The position numbers were made by a program, and so were the translations under genes. Below, piece after piece: positions 25,654 to 35,915 of a stretch of DNA of 64,000 bases. Numbering within the stretch: position 1 is the first letter of the stretch; every line of letters starts with the position of its first letter. The notes below the pieces were generated by a model. It ran no database searches. It was not told the DNA's origin and saw nothing but the letters and a program-made list of their open reading frames with translations. Source of the DNA: Hydrotalea sp. (GTDB lineage: Bacteria; Bacteroidota; Bacteroidia; Chitinophagales; Chitinophagaceae); NCBI GenBank assembly GCA_022402565.1, contig JAKRSC010000008.1:202882-266881 (forward strand). The letters run 5' to 3'.

Positions 25654-28292
25654 TATTGTAAATTAGCTAGGCTCTCTTTGATAGTTTGAATTCTTGCAAG
25701 TGCATCAGATTTTTTCTTTTCCTCATTAGCAATGATTTCAGGCTTTGCATTTTGTACGAATTTTTCATTACCTAATTTTTTCATTACAGATGCAAGGAAA
25801 CCTTCTTGATAGGCGAGGTCTTTTTCTAACTCTGATTTGAGTGATGCACTATCTATTTCTTGACCTTCTGCAACCAAATAAAACTTATCTTTTTCAACTG
25901 CTACTACAACACTATTTACAACGCCTTCAGTTACAAAGTTTATTTCAGAAGCATTGACTTGTTTCTTTAGGATACTTTGAATAGCATGGTATTGAACAGT
26001 ACTTTCTGTTTGAATGGAAAGCTGAATGCTATCTTTTGGTTTTATTTGATTTTTAGCTCTTGCTTCTCTAATGGCAGTAATGACTTGCTTCAACAGTTGC
26101 CCTTGTTGTAAGAATTCTGTATTTAGAACTTCTGCTTTTTTAAACTGTGATACACATAAGTCAACATGTTGGGTATTGAACATGCTATGTATTTCTTCAG
26201 TAATAAAAGGCATGTAAGGATGCAATAACTGCATGAGCTCATCGAAGAATGCAACGGTTTTAGCGTACACTGTAGGATGAATGGGTTGTTCAAATCCTGG
26301 CTTTACCCATTCTAAATACCATGAGCAGAAATCATCCCATATGAGTGAGTAAACAATTTTTAATGCTTCACTTAAGCGAAACTCTTTAAAAGCTTTATCA
26401 AGATCAAGTTTCACTTGTTGTAAGCGATGATGGAACCAATCAATTGCAAAACCTTCATTGAAGTTAGCATCATTTGACTGTCTTGCTTCCCACATTTTTA
26501 CCAACTTCAACGCATTCCAAATTTTGTTATTGAAGTTTCTACCTTGTTCAAGGGATGATTCGTCGAATAAAATATCATTTCCTGCTGGTGAAGAAATCAT
26601 AATGCCAAATCGAACAGCATCGGCACCGTATTGATCAATTAAAGCAAGTAAATCTGGCGAATTGCCCAAACTCTTGCTCATTTTTCTTCCTAATTTATCA
26701 CGAACAATACCTGTAAAATATACTTCTCTAAATGGTATTTGACCTTGGTATTCAATGCCAGCCATGATCATTCTTGCTACCCAGAAAAAAATGATTTCGG
26801 GTGCAGTCACCAGTGTATTGGTTGGATAATAATATTTTACCTCTGGATTATTTGGTTCACTCAATCCTTTAAAAACTTCAAAAGGCCAAAGCCATGATGA
26901 GAACCAAGTATCTAAACAGTCTTCATCTTGTTTTAAATCTTCTATTGTATAATTACCTGGATGAGAATCTTGTAACTTTTCGAAGGCTTCTTCTTTAGAA
27001 ATGGCCACGGCAAATGCACCATCTGGATTATACCATGCGGGTATCTGATGTCCCCACCAAAGCTGGCGACTGATACACCAATCTTTGATATTCTCCATCC
27101 AATGGCTGTAAAGATTTTTGAATTTAGAAGGGTAGAAGGTAATTTCTTCATCTGCTACAACTTTTAAAGCTGGCTCCCCTAATTTTTTCATAGATACCCA
27201 CCACTGTTCACTAAGTCGAGGTTCAACTACTGTATCAGTTCTTTCGCTATAACCTACCTCACTGGTGTATTCTTCGGTTTTTACTAAGAAGCCTTCCTCT
27301 TTTAGCTGTGCAACAATTTTCTTTCTTGCTTCAAAACGATCTTCACCTACAAAAATTTGTGCAGCTGCTGATAGTCTACCATCGTCTTCCAACACGTCTA
27401 TCACTTCAAGTCCATGTTTTTGTCCAAGCTGGTAATCGTTCATATCATGCGCTGGCGTAACCTTCAATGCGCCCGTTCCAAATTCAATATCTACATAATC
27501 GTCTGGTACAATAGGAATACGTCTATTAATTAAAGGCACTATTGCGAACTTACCGTGCAATGAAGTGTATCTCGGATCTTTAGGGTGTACACAAACTGCT
27601 GTGTCTCCCATAATGGTTTCTGGACGCACTGTTGCAATAGTAATATGCTCTCCAGTTGTATTTCCATTGGCATCTACAATACCATACTGCAAGAAATATA
27701 ATTGCTGCGCAGTTGATTTGCGAATGACTTCTTCATCGCTTAATGCAGTTTTTGCTTTCACATCCCAATTAATCATCCGCTTACCACGATAGATAAATCC
27801 TTTGTCATATAAGTCAACAAAAACTTTGATAACACTTGCATAGTAGTGCTCATCCATTGTAAAAGAAGTTCTACTCCAATCGAGACTGCAACCTAACTTT
27901 CTAAGTTGTTGAAGAATAATGCCTCCATATTTTTCTTTCCATTCCCATGCGTAAGAAAGAAATTCTTCTCTAGATAAAGAAGATTTTGCAATGCCTTTTT
28001 CACGTAGCATTTGCACCACTTTTGCTTCAGTTGCAATAGAGGCGTGGTCGGTGCCAGGCACCCAGCACGCGTTTTTGCCATTCATGCGTGCTCTACGAGT
28101 CAGAATATCTTGGATGGTATTATTGAGACAATGTCCCATATGCAACACTCCTGTTACATTGGGAGGAGGTATTACAATAGTGTAAGGCTCTTTATCATTG
28201 GGTTTACTTGAGAAATAGTCATTTTTCAGCCAATGTTCGTACCAGTATTGTTCTGCAGATTGATGTTCAAAATTCTTGCTAATTTCCTTCAT
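25653..28292 (-). CDS. valS: Valyl-tRNA synthetase
   Basis: Class Ia synthetase, 879 residues. HIGH box HMGH (51-54) after IPPPNVTGVL, editing (CP1) domain about 200-390, KMSKS box (537-541), anticodon-binding helices about 610-760 and a C-terminal coiled-coil arm (about 810-879) that holds tRNA-Val. All elements are intact. GNAT gene overlaps its stop. The promoter box TACTTTTG lies 19 bases upstream of the ATG. Confidence 0.98.
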   Translation of the reverse strand: MKEISKNFEHQSAEQYWYEHWLKNDYFSSKPNDKEPYTIVIPPPNVTGVLHMGHCLNNTIQDILTRRARMNGKNACWVPGTDHASIATEAKVVQMLREKGIAKSSLSREEFLSYAWEWKEKYGGIILQQLRKLGCSLDWSRTSFTMDEHYYASVIKVFVDLYDKGFIYRGKRMINWDVKAKTALSDEEVIRKSTAQQLYFLQYGIVDANGNTTGEHITIATVRPETIMGDTAVCVHPKDPRYTSLHGKFAIVPLINRRIPIVPDDYVDIEFGTGALKVTPAHDMNDYQLGQKHGLEVIDVLEDDGRLSAAAQIFVGEDRFEARKKIVAQLKEEGFLVKTEEYTSEVGYSERTDTVVEPRLSEQWWVSMKKLGEPALKVVADEEITFYPSKFKNLYSHWMENIKDWCISRQLWWGHQIPAWYNPDGAFAVAISKEEAFEKLQDSHPGNYTIEDLKQDEDCLDTWFSSWLWPFEVFKGLSEPNNPEVKYYYPTNTLVTAPEIIFFWVARMIMAGIEYQGQIPFREVYFTGIVRDKLGRKMSKSLGNSPDLLALIDQYGADAVRFGIMISSPAGNDILFDESSLEQGRNFNNKIWNALKLVKMWEARQSNDANFNEGFAIDWFHHRLQQVKLDLDKAFKEFRLSEALKIVYSLIWDDFCSWYLEWVKPGFEQPIHPTVYAKTVAFFDELMQLLHPYMPFITEEIHSMFNTQHVDLCVSQFKKAEVLNTEFLQQGQLLKQVITAIREARAKNQIKPKDSIQLSIQTESTVQYHAIQSILKKQVNASEINFVTEGVVNSVVVAVEKDKFYLVAEGQEIDSASLKSELEKDLAYQEGFLASVMKKLGNEKFVQNAKPEIIANEEKKKSDALARIQTIKESLANLQ

Positions 28293-28311
28293 AAGAGCCT
28301 GTTTAGGGCTG

Positions 28312-28319
28312 CAAAAGTA
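28312..28319 (-). promoter_or_regulatory. valS promoter -7 box TACTTTTG
   Basis: Perfect TAnnTTTG on the minus strand followed by CAGCCC, the C-rich discriminator seen at other translation genes. Predicted leader about 12 bases. No clear -33 TTG. Confidence 0.5.
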
Positions 28320-28353
28320 AGGAATTACACTGCCTTTTCTTTAGAAAAACAGC

Positions 28354-28602
28354 TTAGTAGGCGGCCATTGGCAAGCGATCGAACGTATCGTTCGATAAAC
28401 ACTCGGTTCCACTATTTTCAATATGTGAAGTTTGACAGTTTGTATCTTCTTTATCTAATGAGGTACTATGCGCAATTGAAGTAGAACGGCTTAATGAAGC
28501 GGCTCTTTTTAATGCTTTTTCAGCCAAATTTTGAGAACAACTGGTTCCTAGTATCATTAAAATGATAGCAGCCATTAAAGGGCGAATGTTAGAAGTTGAC
28601 AT
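28354..28602 (-). CDS. Small putative lipoprotein, hypothetical
   Basis: The 448-base gap between valS and the exonuclease gene has one plausible gene: 82 residues starting MSTSNIRPLM with a hydrophobic helix ending LGTSC-SQN, which resembles a lipoprotein signal, then a Ser/Thr-rich polar tail. The lipobox is imperfect (Gly at -3). The frame is open to an earlier ATG at 28626. A perfect 19-base palindrome (28378-28396) lies in its last codons. I do not recognise the sequence, and it may not be a real gene. Confidence 0.4.
   Translation of the reverse strand: MSTSNIRPLMAAIILMILGTSCSQNLAEKALKRAASLSRSTSIAHSTSLDKEDTNCQTSHIENSGTECLSNDTFDRLPMAAY
28378..28396. repeat. Perfect inverted repeat ATCGAACG-TAT-CGTTCGAT
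   Basis: 8-bp arms with a 3-base centre, in the region between valS and the exonuclease gene. No T-run follows, so a terminator is unlikely; an operator or a structured RNA end is possible. Confidence 0.5.
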
Positions 28603-28740
28603 ACGGGCAGTTTGTGTTTGAAGCATAAGTACGTTTAGGAGGGTAAAATGTTACAGAGCAACAAAAATTTAACATTTGAACTTGAATATGGTTAAAATAG
28701 ATTGGAGAATTAAGAGTTTGCTTGTAGCTTGCAGGTGCAT

Positions 28741-30054
28741 ATGTTGTATGCAATTGTTGATATAGAAACTTCTGGTAGTCAACCTGCTAACCACGGCATC
28801 ACCGAAATTGCTATTGTGCTTCATGATGGTAAGGAAGTGGAAGGTCGTTTTAGTACATTAATCAATCCTGGTGTAGCTATTGATCCTTATGTAGTTGGAT
28901 TAACAGGCATAACTGATGAAATGGTTGCCAAGGCTCCGGCTTTTTGGGAGGTTGCTCCTAAAATAGAATCGCTTTTAAAAGGAAGGGTGTTTGTTGCTCA
29001 TAATGTAAACTTCGATTTTAGCTTTATTCAGCACTATATGGTGCAAGCGGGAAAGCGCCTGACTAATAAAAGGTTATGTACTATTCGTTTAGCAAGAAAA
29101 GCTTTTCCTGGTCTGCGGAAATATGGCTTGAATGCGTTGTGCCAACAGTTAGATATTCAAAATGAAGATCGCCATAGAGCTTTAGGTGATGCTATGGCAA
29201 CTACAGAATTATTAGAGAAGTGCATTGAAAAAATGGGTGAATCTGCACTGCAAGAAATGTTATCTGCAGAGAACCAAGAACAGTCTATTCCTCCGGCAGT
29301 TTCTGTGAGCCAAATTCAAACTTTGACAGATGGTCCAGGTGTTTATTACTTTAAGGATAATACGGGCACCATTTTATACATTGGTAAATCAAAAACTGTA
29401 AAGAAAAGAGTCTTGCAGCACTTCAAAGGTTTAGATGTGAGTGCTAAGAAGCAAGCTTTATTAAGAGAAGTAAGTAGTATTTCTTGTACGCCAACACCTT
29501 CTGAATGGTTGGCTTCCATGTTAGAAATCATGGAGATTAAAAGGTGCTGGCCAAAATGGAATAGAAGCCAAAGGTTTCATGAGCGGATTTTTGCATTAAT
29601 TAGCTTTGAAGATCAAATGGGTTATGTTAGACTTGCCATAGATAGGTGGAACAAAAAAATTCCAAGCTATGCAAGGTTTTATTTGCCAACAGATGCCTAT
29701 CAATATTTACGGGATTTAATTAGAAAATTTCAGTTGGATCCATATCTGTGCTTTTTACATACACTTCCAAATGAAGAATTGCCATCTCCTGAAGTATATA
29801 ATGAGCGCGTTCAAAAAGCTATACAGCATATACTTGCAACCAGAAAAACTTTTCTACTTAAGCAAGATGGATATTTGTTATTGGTGGAGCAGGGTCTTTT
29901 TTATGGAATGACAGAAGATAGGGGGCAAGAAATTCCAAGTGATTTAGAAGATATAAAACTTCAAATACAGCCAGCAGTAGCTAGTTCAGCAATTGAAAAA
30001 ATGATTCAAACATCTCTACAGTCTGAAGGTGCTAATATTATGTTTTTCTCTTGA
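28741..30054 (+). CDS. DEDDh exonuclease fused to a UvrC-type GIY-YIG nuclease domain
   Basis: Residues 1-165 are a DnaQ-like 3'-5' exonuclease with all five active residues: D7 and E9 (IVDIETSG), D92 (NVNFDF), H145 and D150 (HRALGD). Residues 190-270 form a GIY-YIG nuclease domain as in UvrC/Cho (GPGVYYF, ILYIGKS, KKRVLQH). The C-terminal 170 residues are unassigned. Similar DnaQ-UvrC fusions are known in Actinobacteria and Bacteroidota and are thought to act in DNA repair. The start is the ATG at 28741; the longer frame begins at a TTG. Confidence 0.9.
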   Translation: MLYAIVDIETSGSQPANHGITEIAIVLHDGKEVEGRFSTLINPGVAIDPYVVGLTGITDEMVAKAPAFWEVAPKIESLLKGRVFVAHNVNFDFSFIQHYMVQAGKRLTNKRLCTIRLARKAFPGLRKYGLNALCQQLDIQNEDRHRALGDAMATTELLEKCIEKMGESALQEMLSAENQEQSIPPAVSVSQIQTLTDGPGVYYFKDNTGTILYIGKSKTVKKRVLQHFKGLDVSAKKQALLREVSSISCTPTPSEWLASMLEIMEIKRCWPKWNRSQRFHERIFALISFEDQMGYVRLAIDRWNKKIPSYARFYLPTDAYQYLRDLIRKFQLDPYLCFLHTLPNEELPSPEVYNERVQKAIQHILATRKTFLLKQDGYLLLVEQGLFYGMTEDRGQEIPSDLEDIKLQIQPAVASSAIEKMIQTSLQSEGANIMFFS

Positions 30055-30102
30055 TCATCTCAATTTTTTTAGTCGGTTTTACACCTTACATTCGCCGCCC
30101 TT

Positions 30103-32337
30103 ATGGAAAAAAATATCATTGACTTTTCGAAAGAAGTTGCATTGCAAACTTCCTTACCTGAATCTTCGGTAAAATCTGTTTTGGCTCTTATTGAAGGGGG
30201 AGCGACCATTCCGTTTATAGCTCGTTATAGAAAAGATGTAACTGGGGGAATGGATGAAGTTGAGATACAGTTTATACAAGAAACTGCGAAAAAGAGCAAG
30301 GAGCTTTTTGAAAGAAGAACTTTCATTCAACAAACTATTGAAGGTCAGGGTAAGATTACTGAAGAAATTTTAGCTGCTTTGCAAGAGGCAACAACACTTT
30401 CAGCTTTGGAAGATATTTATTTGCCTTTCAAGCCAAAACGCAAAACCAAGGCACAAGCAGCAAGAGAAAAAGGACTTGAGCCATTGGCAGTTTTGTTACT
30501 TGATCAAGCTGATGAAGATTGGACTGCGTTGCCTTTGAGGTATGTAAATAGTGAAGTTTTATCGCCAGAAGATGCCTTGCAAGGTGCGAGAGATATAGTT
30601 GCAGAAATGATAGCAGAAGATGCAGATACGCGTGCAGCTGTGAGAGGTCTATTTGAAAAGCAAGCTGTTGTTGAAAGCACAATTTTAGCTGGAAAAGAAG
30701 AAGAAGCTGCAAAGTATAGAGATTATTTTCAATATAAAGAACCTGCAACTAAAATTCCTTCACATAGAGTACTTGCTATATTAAGAGGGTTTATGGAGGG
30801 ATTTCTTCGTATTACAATAGCACCAGAAGAAGAAGTTGCACTTGATTTATTGCAGCGTAAATGGCTAAAGAAAAAACAACATCCCTCAACAGATTATTTA
30901 TCTCGTGCCATTCGTGATGCATACAGAAGACTGTTGCAACCTGCAATGGAAACAGAGTTGCGCAACCAATTGAAACAGCAAGCCGATGAGGAAGCGATAC
31001 AAGTATTTGCAGAAAATTTGCGTCAGCTCTTATTAGCTGCTCCATTGGGGGGTAAACGTTTACTAGCGATAGATCCAGGATATAGAACAGGCTGTAAAGT
31101 GGTTTGTCTAGATGCGCAAGGTTATTTGAAACATAATGATTTAATCTTTATTCATGAGCCAGGAAGATTAAGTGCAGCTGAGCATACTGTAAAAAAATTA
31201 GTTGAGCAATTCAATATAGAAGCTATCGCTATTGGAGATGGAACAGCTGGAAGAGAAACGGAGCAGTTGATTCGTGGTCTTCATTTGAATCTTCCCATTT
31301 TTCTGGTAAATGAAGATGGCGCTTCGGTGTATTCTGCATCTGAAACCGCCAGAGAAGAATTTCCTGATCACGATGTAACTGTGCGAGGCGCAGTAAGTAT
31401 TGGCAGGCGTTTAATGGATCCATTGGCTGAGTTGGTAAAGATTGATCCTAAAAGCATTGGAGTAGGGCAATACCAACACGACGTGAATCAGGTTAGGTTA
31501 AAAGAACGATTGGATCAAACTGTTGTGAGTTGCGTGAATAAAGTGGGTGTTAATTTAAATACTGCTAGTAAGCATCTGTTGAGTTATGTGAGTGGTATTG
31601 GGCCATCACTTGCTGAACAAATTGTGCAATACCGGCAGTCTAAAGGGGCGTTTTCAAATCGACAAGATTTGTTACAGGTTCCTCGTCTAGGAGCAAAAGC
31701 CTTTGAGCAATGTGCGGGATTTTTGAGAATCCCTCAATCAACACATCCCTTAGACGCAAGTGCAGTTCATCCAGAAGCATATTCACTGGTTGAAAAAATA
31801 GCACTTGATGCAGGTGTTGAAGTGAAAGCGCTGATTGGTAATTCTACTTTATTAAAAAAGATTCCAATAACTAAGTATGTTACTCCAGAGATTGGTGCAA
31901 TGACTATTAAGGATATCTTGGATGAATTGGATAAGCCAGGATTAGATCCAAGAAGTCTTTTAGAAGAGTTTCAGTTTGCCTCAATCTATTCTATTAATGA
32001 CGTTCAAGCAGGGATAGTTGTTCCTGGGGTAGTAACAAACATAACCAGATTTGGTGCATTTATTGATATAGGTGTTAAGCAGGATGGATTGGTACATATA
32101 AGCGAAATTTCAACCCATTATATAAGTGATCCTTCAGAAGTTTTAAAGTTGCAGGATAAAGTACAAGTAAAAGTTTTAGAGGTAGATGTTGCAAGAAAAA
32201 GAATTGCCTTGAGTATAAAGCAGGCACAAGAAAATGGTGTAAGCCCCAAGTCGAAGCAAAAAGTCGACAAGGTACCTGCACCAGCAGCAACTATGGAAGA
32301 TGCTTTGAGCCTGCTTCGTAAAAAATTTAGTAAGTAA
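30103..32337 (+). CDS. tex: Tex family RNA-binding transcription accessory protein
   Basis: 744 residues with the full Tex layout: N-terminal helical Tex domain (with FIARYRKDVTGGMDEV), a YqgF/RNase H-like domain (LLAIDPGYRTGCKVV), helix-hairpin-helix repeats (LSYVSGIGPSLAEQIV, DLLQVPRLGAKAFEQ) and a C-terminal S1 domain (about 635-705, VVTNITRFGAFIDIGVK). Tex binds nucleic acid and influences transcription and toxin gene expression in other bacteria. Its TAA stop abuts the stop of the convergent thioesterase gene with no spacer. Confidence 0.96.
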   Translation: MEKNIIDFSKEVALQTSLPESSVKSVLALIEGGATIPFIARYRKDVTGGMDEVEIQFIQETAKKSKELFERRTFIQQTIEGQGKITEEILAALQEATTLSALEDIYLPFKPKRKTKAQAAREKGLEPLAVLLLDQADEDWTALPLRYVNSEVLSPEDALQGARDIVAEMIAEDADTRAAVRGLFEKQAVVESTILAGKEEEAAKYRDYFQYKEPATKIPSHRVLAILRGFMEGFLRITIAPEEEVALDLLQRKWLKKKQHPSTDYLSRAIRDAYRRLLQPAMETELRNQLKQQADEEAIQVFAENLRQLLLAAPLGGKRLLAIDPGYRTGCKVVCLDAQGYLKHNDLIFIHEPGRLSAAEHTVKKLVEQFNIEAIAIGDGTAGRETEQLIRGLHLNLPIFLVNEDGASVYSASETAREEFPDHDVTVRGAVSIGRRLMDPLAELVKIDPKSIGVGQYQHDVNQVRLKERLDQTVVSCVNKVGVNLNTASKHLLSYVSGIGPSLAEQIVQYRQSKGAFSNRQDLLQVPRLGAKAFEQCAGFLRIPQSTHPLDASAVHPEAYSLVEKIALDAGVEVKALIGNSTLLKKIPITKYVTPEIGAMTIKDILDELDKPGLDPRSLLEEFQFASIYSINDVQAGIVVPGVVTNITRFGAFIDIGVKQDGLVHISEISTHYISDPSEVLKLQDKVQVKVLEVDVARKRIALSIKQAQENGVSPKSKQKVDKVPAPAATMEDALSLLRKKFSK

Positions 32338-32748
32338 TTAGGATTGATAATAGGGGATAAGAACGTCTTCAAGAACTTTAGGAATTGTTGCTTTTCCCAT
32401 TGTTTTTCTGTCAAGAAAGTACAATGTGATTTCCGCTTTTGAAGCAATTTTTCCATTATTCCATATCTCTTGATGAAAGGTTACTCTATGATCAGTTGGA
32501 AGTTTAGGTAAGCTTGTTTTGATGGTGATTTCATCATCGTATTGTAGCGGCCTTAGAAAATCCATGTGCATACGAACAACAGGCATTATAATTCCAGTTT
32601 CCTCCATTTTCTGATAAGTAAACCCAAGCGTTCGAGTCCATTCAGTTCTTCCAACCTCGTAGTATGTCACATAATTTCCATGGTAAACAACCTGCATTTG
32701 GTCTGTTTCGGCATATCTAACCCTACAAGTAAACTCTGTTGTGTACAT
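32338..32748 (-). CDS. Acyl-CoA thioesterase, YbgC/4-hydroxybenzoyl-CoA thioesterase family
   Basis: 136-residue hotdog-fold enzyme. The N-terminal RYAETDQMQVVYHGNYVTYY holds the catalytic Asp/His-type motif (D15, G24-N25-Y26) of 4HBT/YbgC thioesterases. These act on short-chain or aromatic acyl-CoAs; in Proteobacteria YbgC sits with tol-pal, but here no tol gene is near. Exact substrate unknown. Confidence 0.88.
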   Translation of the reverse strand: MYTTEFTCRVRYAETDQMQVVYHGNYVTYYEVGRTEWTRTLGFTYQKMEETGIIMPVVRMHMDFLRPLQYDDEITIKTSLPKLPTDHRVTFHQEIWNNGKIASKAEITLYFLDRKTMGKATIPKVLEDVLIPYYQS

Positions 32749-32895
32749 TTTTTTGTTGACAAAAATAGAGGGTCTGCCTGTTTATCCACAAAATACTTGT
32801 ACAAGCTATAATGCAAGCAGGCAGAACTAACTTTAAACAGGTTTTATCATTTTCTTAAGAAACAAACTAAAACCTTTGACCTAAGTGCCCTATTT

Positions 32896-35800
32896 ATGAA
32901 ACAACGAATTATTGCAGCAATAGCTGTTTTTGCGATGCCTATTTTGGCAATTGGTCAGGCAACTATGTCTGTTCTAGATCCCGATCAAACTTTTAAGCAG
33001 GGAAAGGAATATATTCAGAAGGAACAATATAGTTTAGCTTATCCGCTATTTAAAGCGATGTATGCACACGGTATTGGGGAAAGCCAAATTCCGGTAACAG
33101 TTCAAACAGAAGTAAATTATTATTATTTGCTATGCGGATTAAGATTGAATGATTCAACTGTATTGCAGCAAGCTATTGATTATATTCACTTGGAGCATCA
33201 TCGTCCACGTGTTGAAATGTTAGCCTATCACTTGGGTGACTACTATTTCAGAATGCGTCAATACAATAATAGTTTAAAGTATTTTGAGAAAGCTGGACTA
33301 GCACATTTGACCAATGCGCAAATTGCTGATATGAAGTTCAAACAAGGCTATGGTCATTTTTATTTAAAAGATTTTGGAAAAGCACTTCCTCTATTCGATG
33401 TTGTTCGTCAATTAAAAGATGATCCTAATTATATTGATGCGAATTATTATTACGGATTCCTTCAATTTTCAGAAAAACGATACGACTTAGCATTACCCGC
33501 ATTTAGAATTGCTGAAGCTGGAATTGATTACAGGAATGTTACTGCATTTTATATCACTGAAATTCTATATTTCCAAGGCAAAAAGCAAGAAGCAATAGCT
33601 TTCGGTGAGAAAGCCATTAAAACGGGTTGGCAATATTATGATTTAGAAATGCGTCAGCTTCTTGGTCATATGTTGTTTGATCAGCAAAAGTATGAAGATG
33701 CCTTACCTTATTTAGAAGCATATGTTGAGAAGTCAAAACAAACTCGTAAAGAAGATATTTATGAGTTATCGTACTGTTATTATCAAACAAAACAATGGGA
33801 AAAGGCAGCAAAAGGATTCAAGCAATTAAGTGGAAGAGAAGATTCGCTGGCTCAGAATAGTATGTATTTGCTAGCCGATGCCTATTTGAAGCTAAATGAT
33901 AAACCAAATGCAAGAAATGCATTCTTGTTTTGTGCAACAAATAATTCAAATCCAAGCCAACAAGAAGTATCCTTGTTTTCTTATGCTAAACTTTCGTATG
34001 AACTGAATTATTTACAAGAGGCTTTACAGTCGCTTCGCCAATTTCGACAGCAATATCCTAAAAGCCGATTTTTTAATGAATCTAAAGAGATTTATGTGAA
34101 TGTATTAGCGAATACAAGTAATTATAAAGAAGCATTGGAAGAGGTCAAGGCTATGTCACCAATGACTGATAATCTTAAACAAGTGTATCCTAAAATTATT
34201 TTTGGAAGGGCTACCGAATTAATTAATGAACAGCAGTTAGATGCTGCCGATGGTTTATTATCTGAGGTCTTGACTTTGCCATATAATAACCAGCAACTGC
34301 AGCTTACCTATTTTTGGAAAGGAGAGTTGGCTTACAGAATGGGTAATTCTGAACAAGCAACTCAGTATTTTCTTAATTATTTGAAAATGCCTCAATCGAA
34401 TGGAGAGGCTAACAGCACCCATGCAAAGTACAGTTTAGCTTATGCTTATTTAAAACTCGAAAAGTATAGAGAGGCATTGAACTTTTTTGATCAAATTATT
34501 ATTCCTGGTGTAATACCAAAAACCCCTATTGAACAAGATGTTTGGCTAAGAATTGCAGATTGTTATTTCATGAACAGAGATTACAATCGTTCTGGTCAAA
34601 TTTATGATCAAGTCATTGATTGGGGGTTGCCTAGTTCTGATTATGCTTATTTTCAAAAAGCAGTTCTAGCTGGAGCAAGAAATGCAACAAATGAAAAGAT
34701 GCGCTTATTGCAACAAATGGAGCAACTCTTTCCAAAGAGTACATTGTTATCTGATGCCCAGTTGGAGCTTGCAAATGCTTATTTAGCAAATGAGTCATTT
34801 AACGAGGCAATTGTTCCACTCAGAAAAATTTTAAATGATCAGAGAGCAGAAAATTTACATCCACAAGTATTATTAAAACTTGGTATTGCCCATTTCAACT
34901 TGAATAAAAATGATGAGTCATTGCAGTATTTTAAGTCGTTGATAGTTCGTTATGGAAGAACTGCCGAAAGTGATGATGCAGTAGAATATTTGAGAAGCTT
35001 ATTTGTTGACCGTCAGCAGCCAGGCGAGTATGTTAAGTTTTTGAGAGAGAATGGAAAAAATGTTTCTTTCACCGAAGCCGATTCGCTTACTTATCGAGTT
35101 GCAGCAAATAGGTACGATTTGCGTGACTTTGTAAGTGCTAAAAAAGGATTTCAACAATATTTAGATGAGTTTGAAAATGGTAAATATATTTTGGAAGCGA
35201 ATTATTTTCTAGCTGAAATATTCGTAAATGAAAAAGATCAATTAGGAGCTTTACCTTATTATCAACAAGTTGCAACAAAAGCTCCCAATAAATATGCTGA
35301 AAGAAGTTTACTACAAACTGCGAGGATTCTATTCTTTCAAAAAAAGGATTACGCAGAAGCCGCTAAATATTATCGCCAGTTAAAACAAGTAGCTCTTCAA
35401 CAAGAAAATAAGCTAGAAGCTATGCGTGGCTTATTACGCTGTGAATACCGATTACAACAGTGGAAAGAAGCCCTAGTAAATGCAGAAGAGTTGCTCTTCT
35501 TGAAAGGTATTGCAAGCGATGATAGAATGATGGCTAACATGATTGTGGCAAGAAACCATCAGTTACAACAACAAAATGAACAAGCATTAATAGCTTACAG
35601 AAGTGTTGTAACAATAGGAAATTCTGAGTTTGCTGCAGAAGCTCAGTTTAGAATTGCTGAAATTCTTTTCGTGCAAAATAAACTCGCAGAAGCAGAAAAG
35701 AATGCATTTATAGTAATTCGAAAAATGGGGTCATACATATATTGGGTTACAAAGAGTTACTTGTTGTTAGGCGATATTTATTATGCACAAAAAGATTACT

Positions 35801-35913
35801 TCAATGCAGAAGCAACCTATAAGAGTATTGTAGAGAATGCAGAGTTTGAAGAAATTAAACAAGAAGCTGCACAGAAATTGCGTCAACTTCAATCCAACAC
35901 TAAATCAGAATAA
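32896..35913 (+). CDS. Large secreted TPR-repeat protein
   Basis: 1005 residues beginning with a signal peptide (MKQRIIAAIAVFAMPILAIG, cleavage around 20-22). The rest is a nearly continuous array of TPR-like helical hairpins (for example NSLKYFEKAGLAHL, YEDALPYLEAYVEK, EATYKSIVENA). The periplasmic or outer-membrane-facing solenoid probably acts as a scaffold. It is followed after 2 bases by an outer-membrane barrel gene and then by an HU/membrane-anchor gene, so the three likely work together. No catalytic motif is visible. Confidence 0.85.
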   Translation: MKQRIIAAIAVFAMPILAIGQATMSVLDPDQTFKQGKEYIQKEQYSLAYPLFKAMYAHGIGESQIPVTVQTEVNYYYLLCGLRLNDSTVLQQAIDYIHLEHHRPRVEMLAYHLGDYYFRMRQYNNSLKYFEKAGLAHLTNAQIADMKFKQGYGHFYLKDFGKALPLFDVVRQLKDDPNYIDANYYYGFLQFSEKRYDLALPAFRIAEAGIDYRNVTAFYITEILYFQGKKQEAIAFGEKAIKTGWQYYDLEMRQLLGHMLFDQQKYEDALPYLEAYVEKSKQTRKEDIYELSYCYYQTKQWEKAAKGFKQLSGREDSLAQNSMYLLADAYLKLNDKPNARNAFLFCATNNSNPSQQEVSLFSYAKLSYELNYLQEALQSLRQFRQQYPKSRFFNESKEIYVNVLANTSNYKEALEEVKAMSPMTDNLKQVYPKIIFGRATELINEQQLDAADGLLSEVLTLPYNNQQLQLTYFWKGELAYRMGNSEQATQYFLNYLKMPQSNGEANSTHAKYSLAYAYLKLEKYREALNFFDQIIIPGVIPKTPIEQDVWLRIADCYFMNRDYNRSGQIYDQVIDWGLPSSDYAYFQKAVLAGARNATNEKMRLLQQMEQLFPKSTLLSDAQLELANAYLANESFNEAIVPLRKILNDQRAENLHPQVLLKLGIAHFNLNKNDESLQYFKSLIVRYGRTAESDDAVEYLRSLFVDRQQPGEYVKFLRENGKNVSFTEADSLTYRVAANRYDLRDFVSAKKGFQQYLDEFENGKYILEANYFLAEIFVNEKDQLGALPYYQQVATKAPNKYAERSLLQTARILFFQKKDYAEAAKYYRQLKQVALQQENKLEAMRGLLRCEYRLQQWKEALVNAEELLFLKGIASDDRMMANMIVARNHQLQQQNEQALIAYRSVVTIGNSEFAAEAQFRIAEILFVQNKLAEAEKNAFIVIRKMGSYIYWVTKSYLLLGDIYYAQKDYFNAEATYKSIVENAEFEEIKQEAAQKLRQLQSNTKSE

Positions 35914-35915
35914 AC

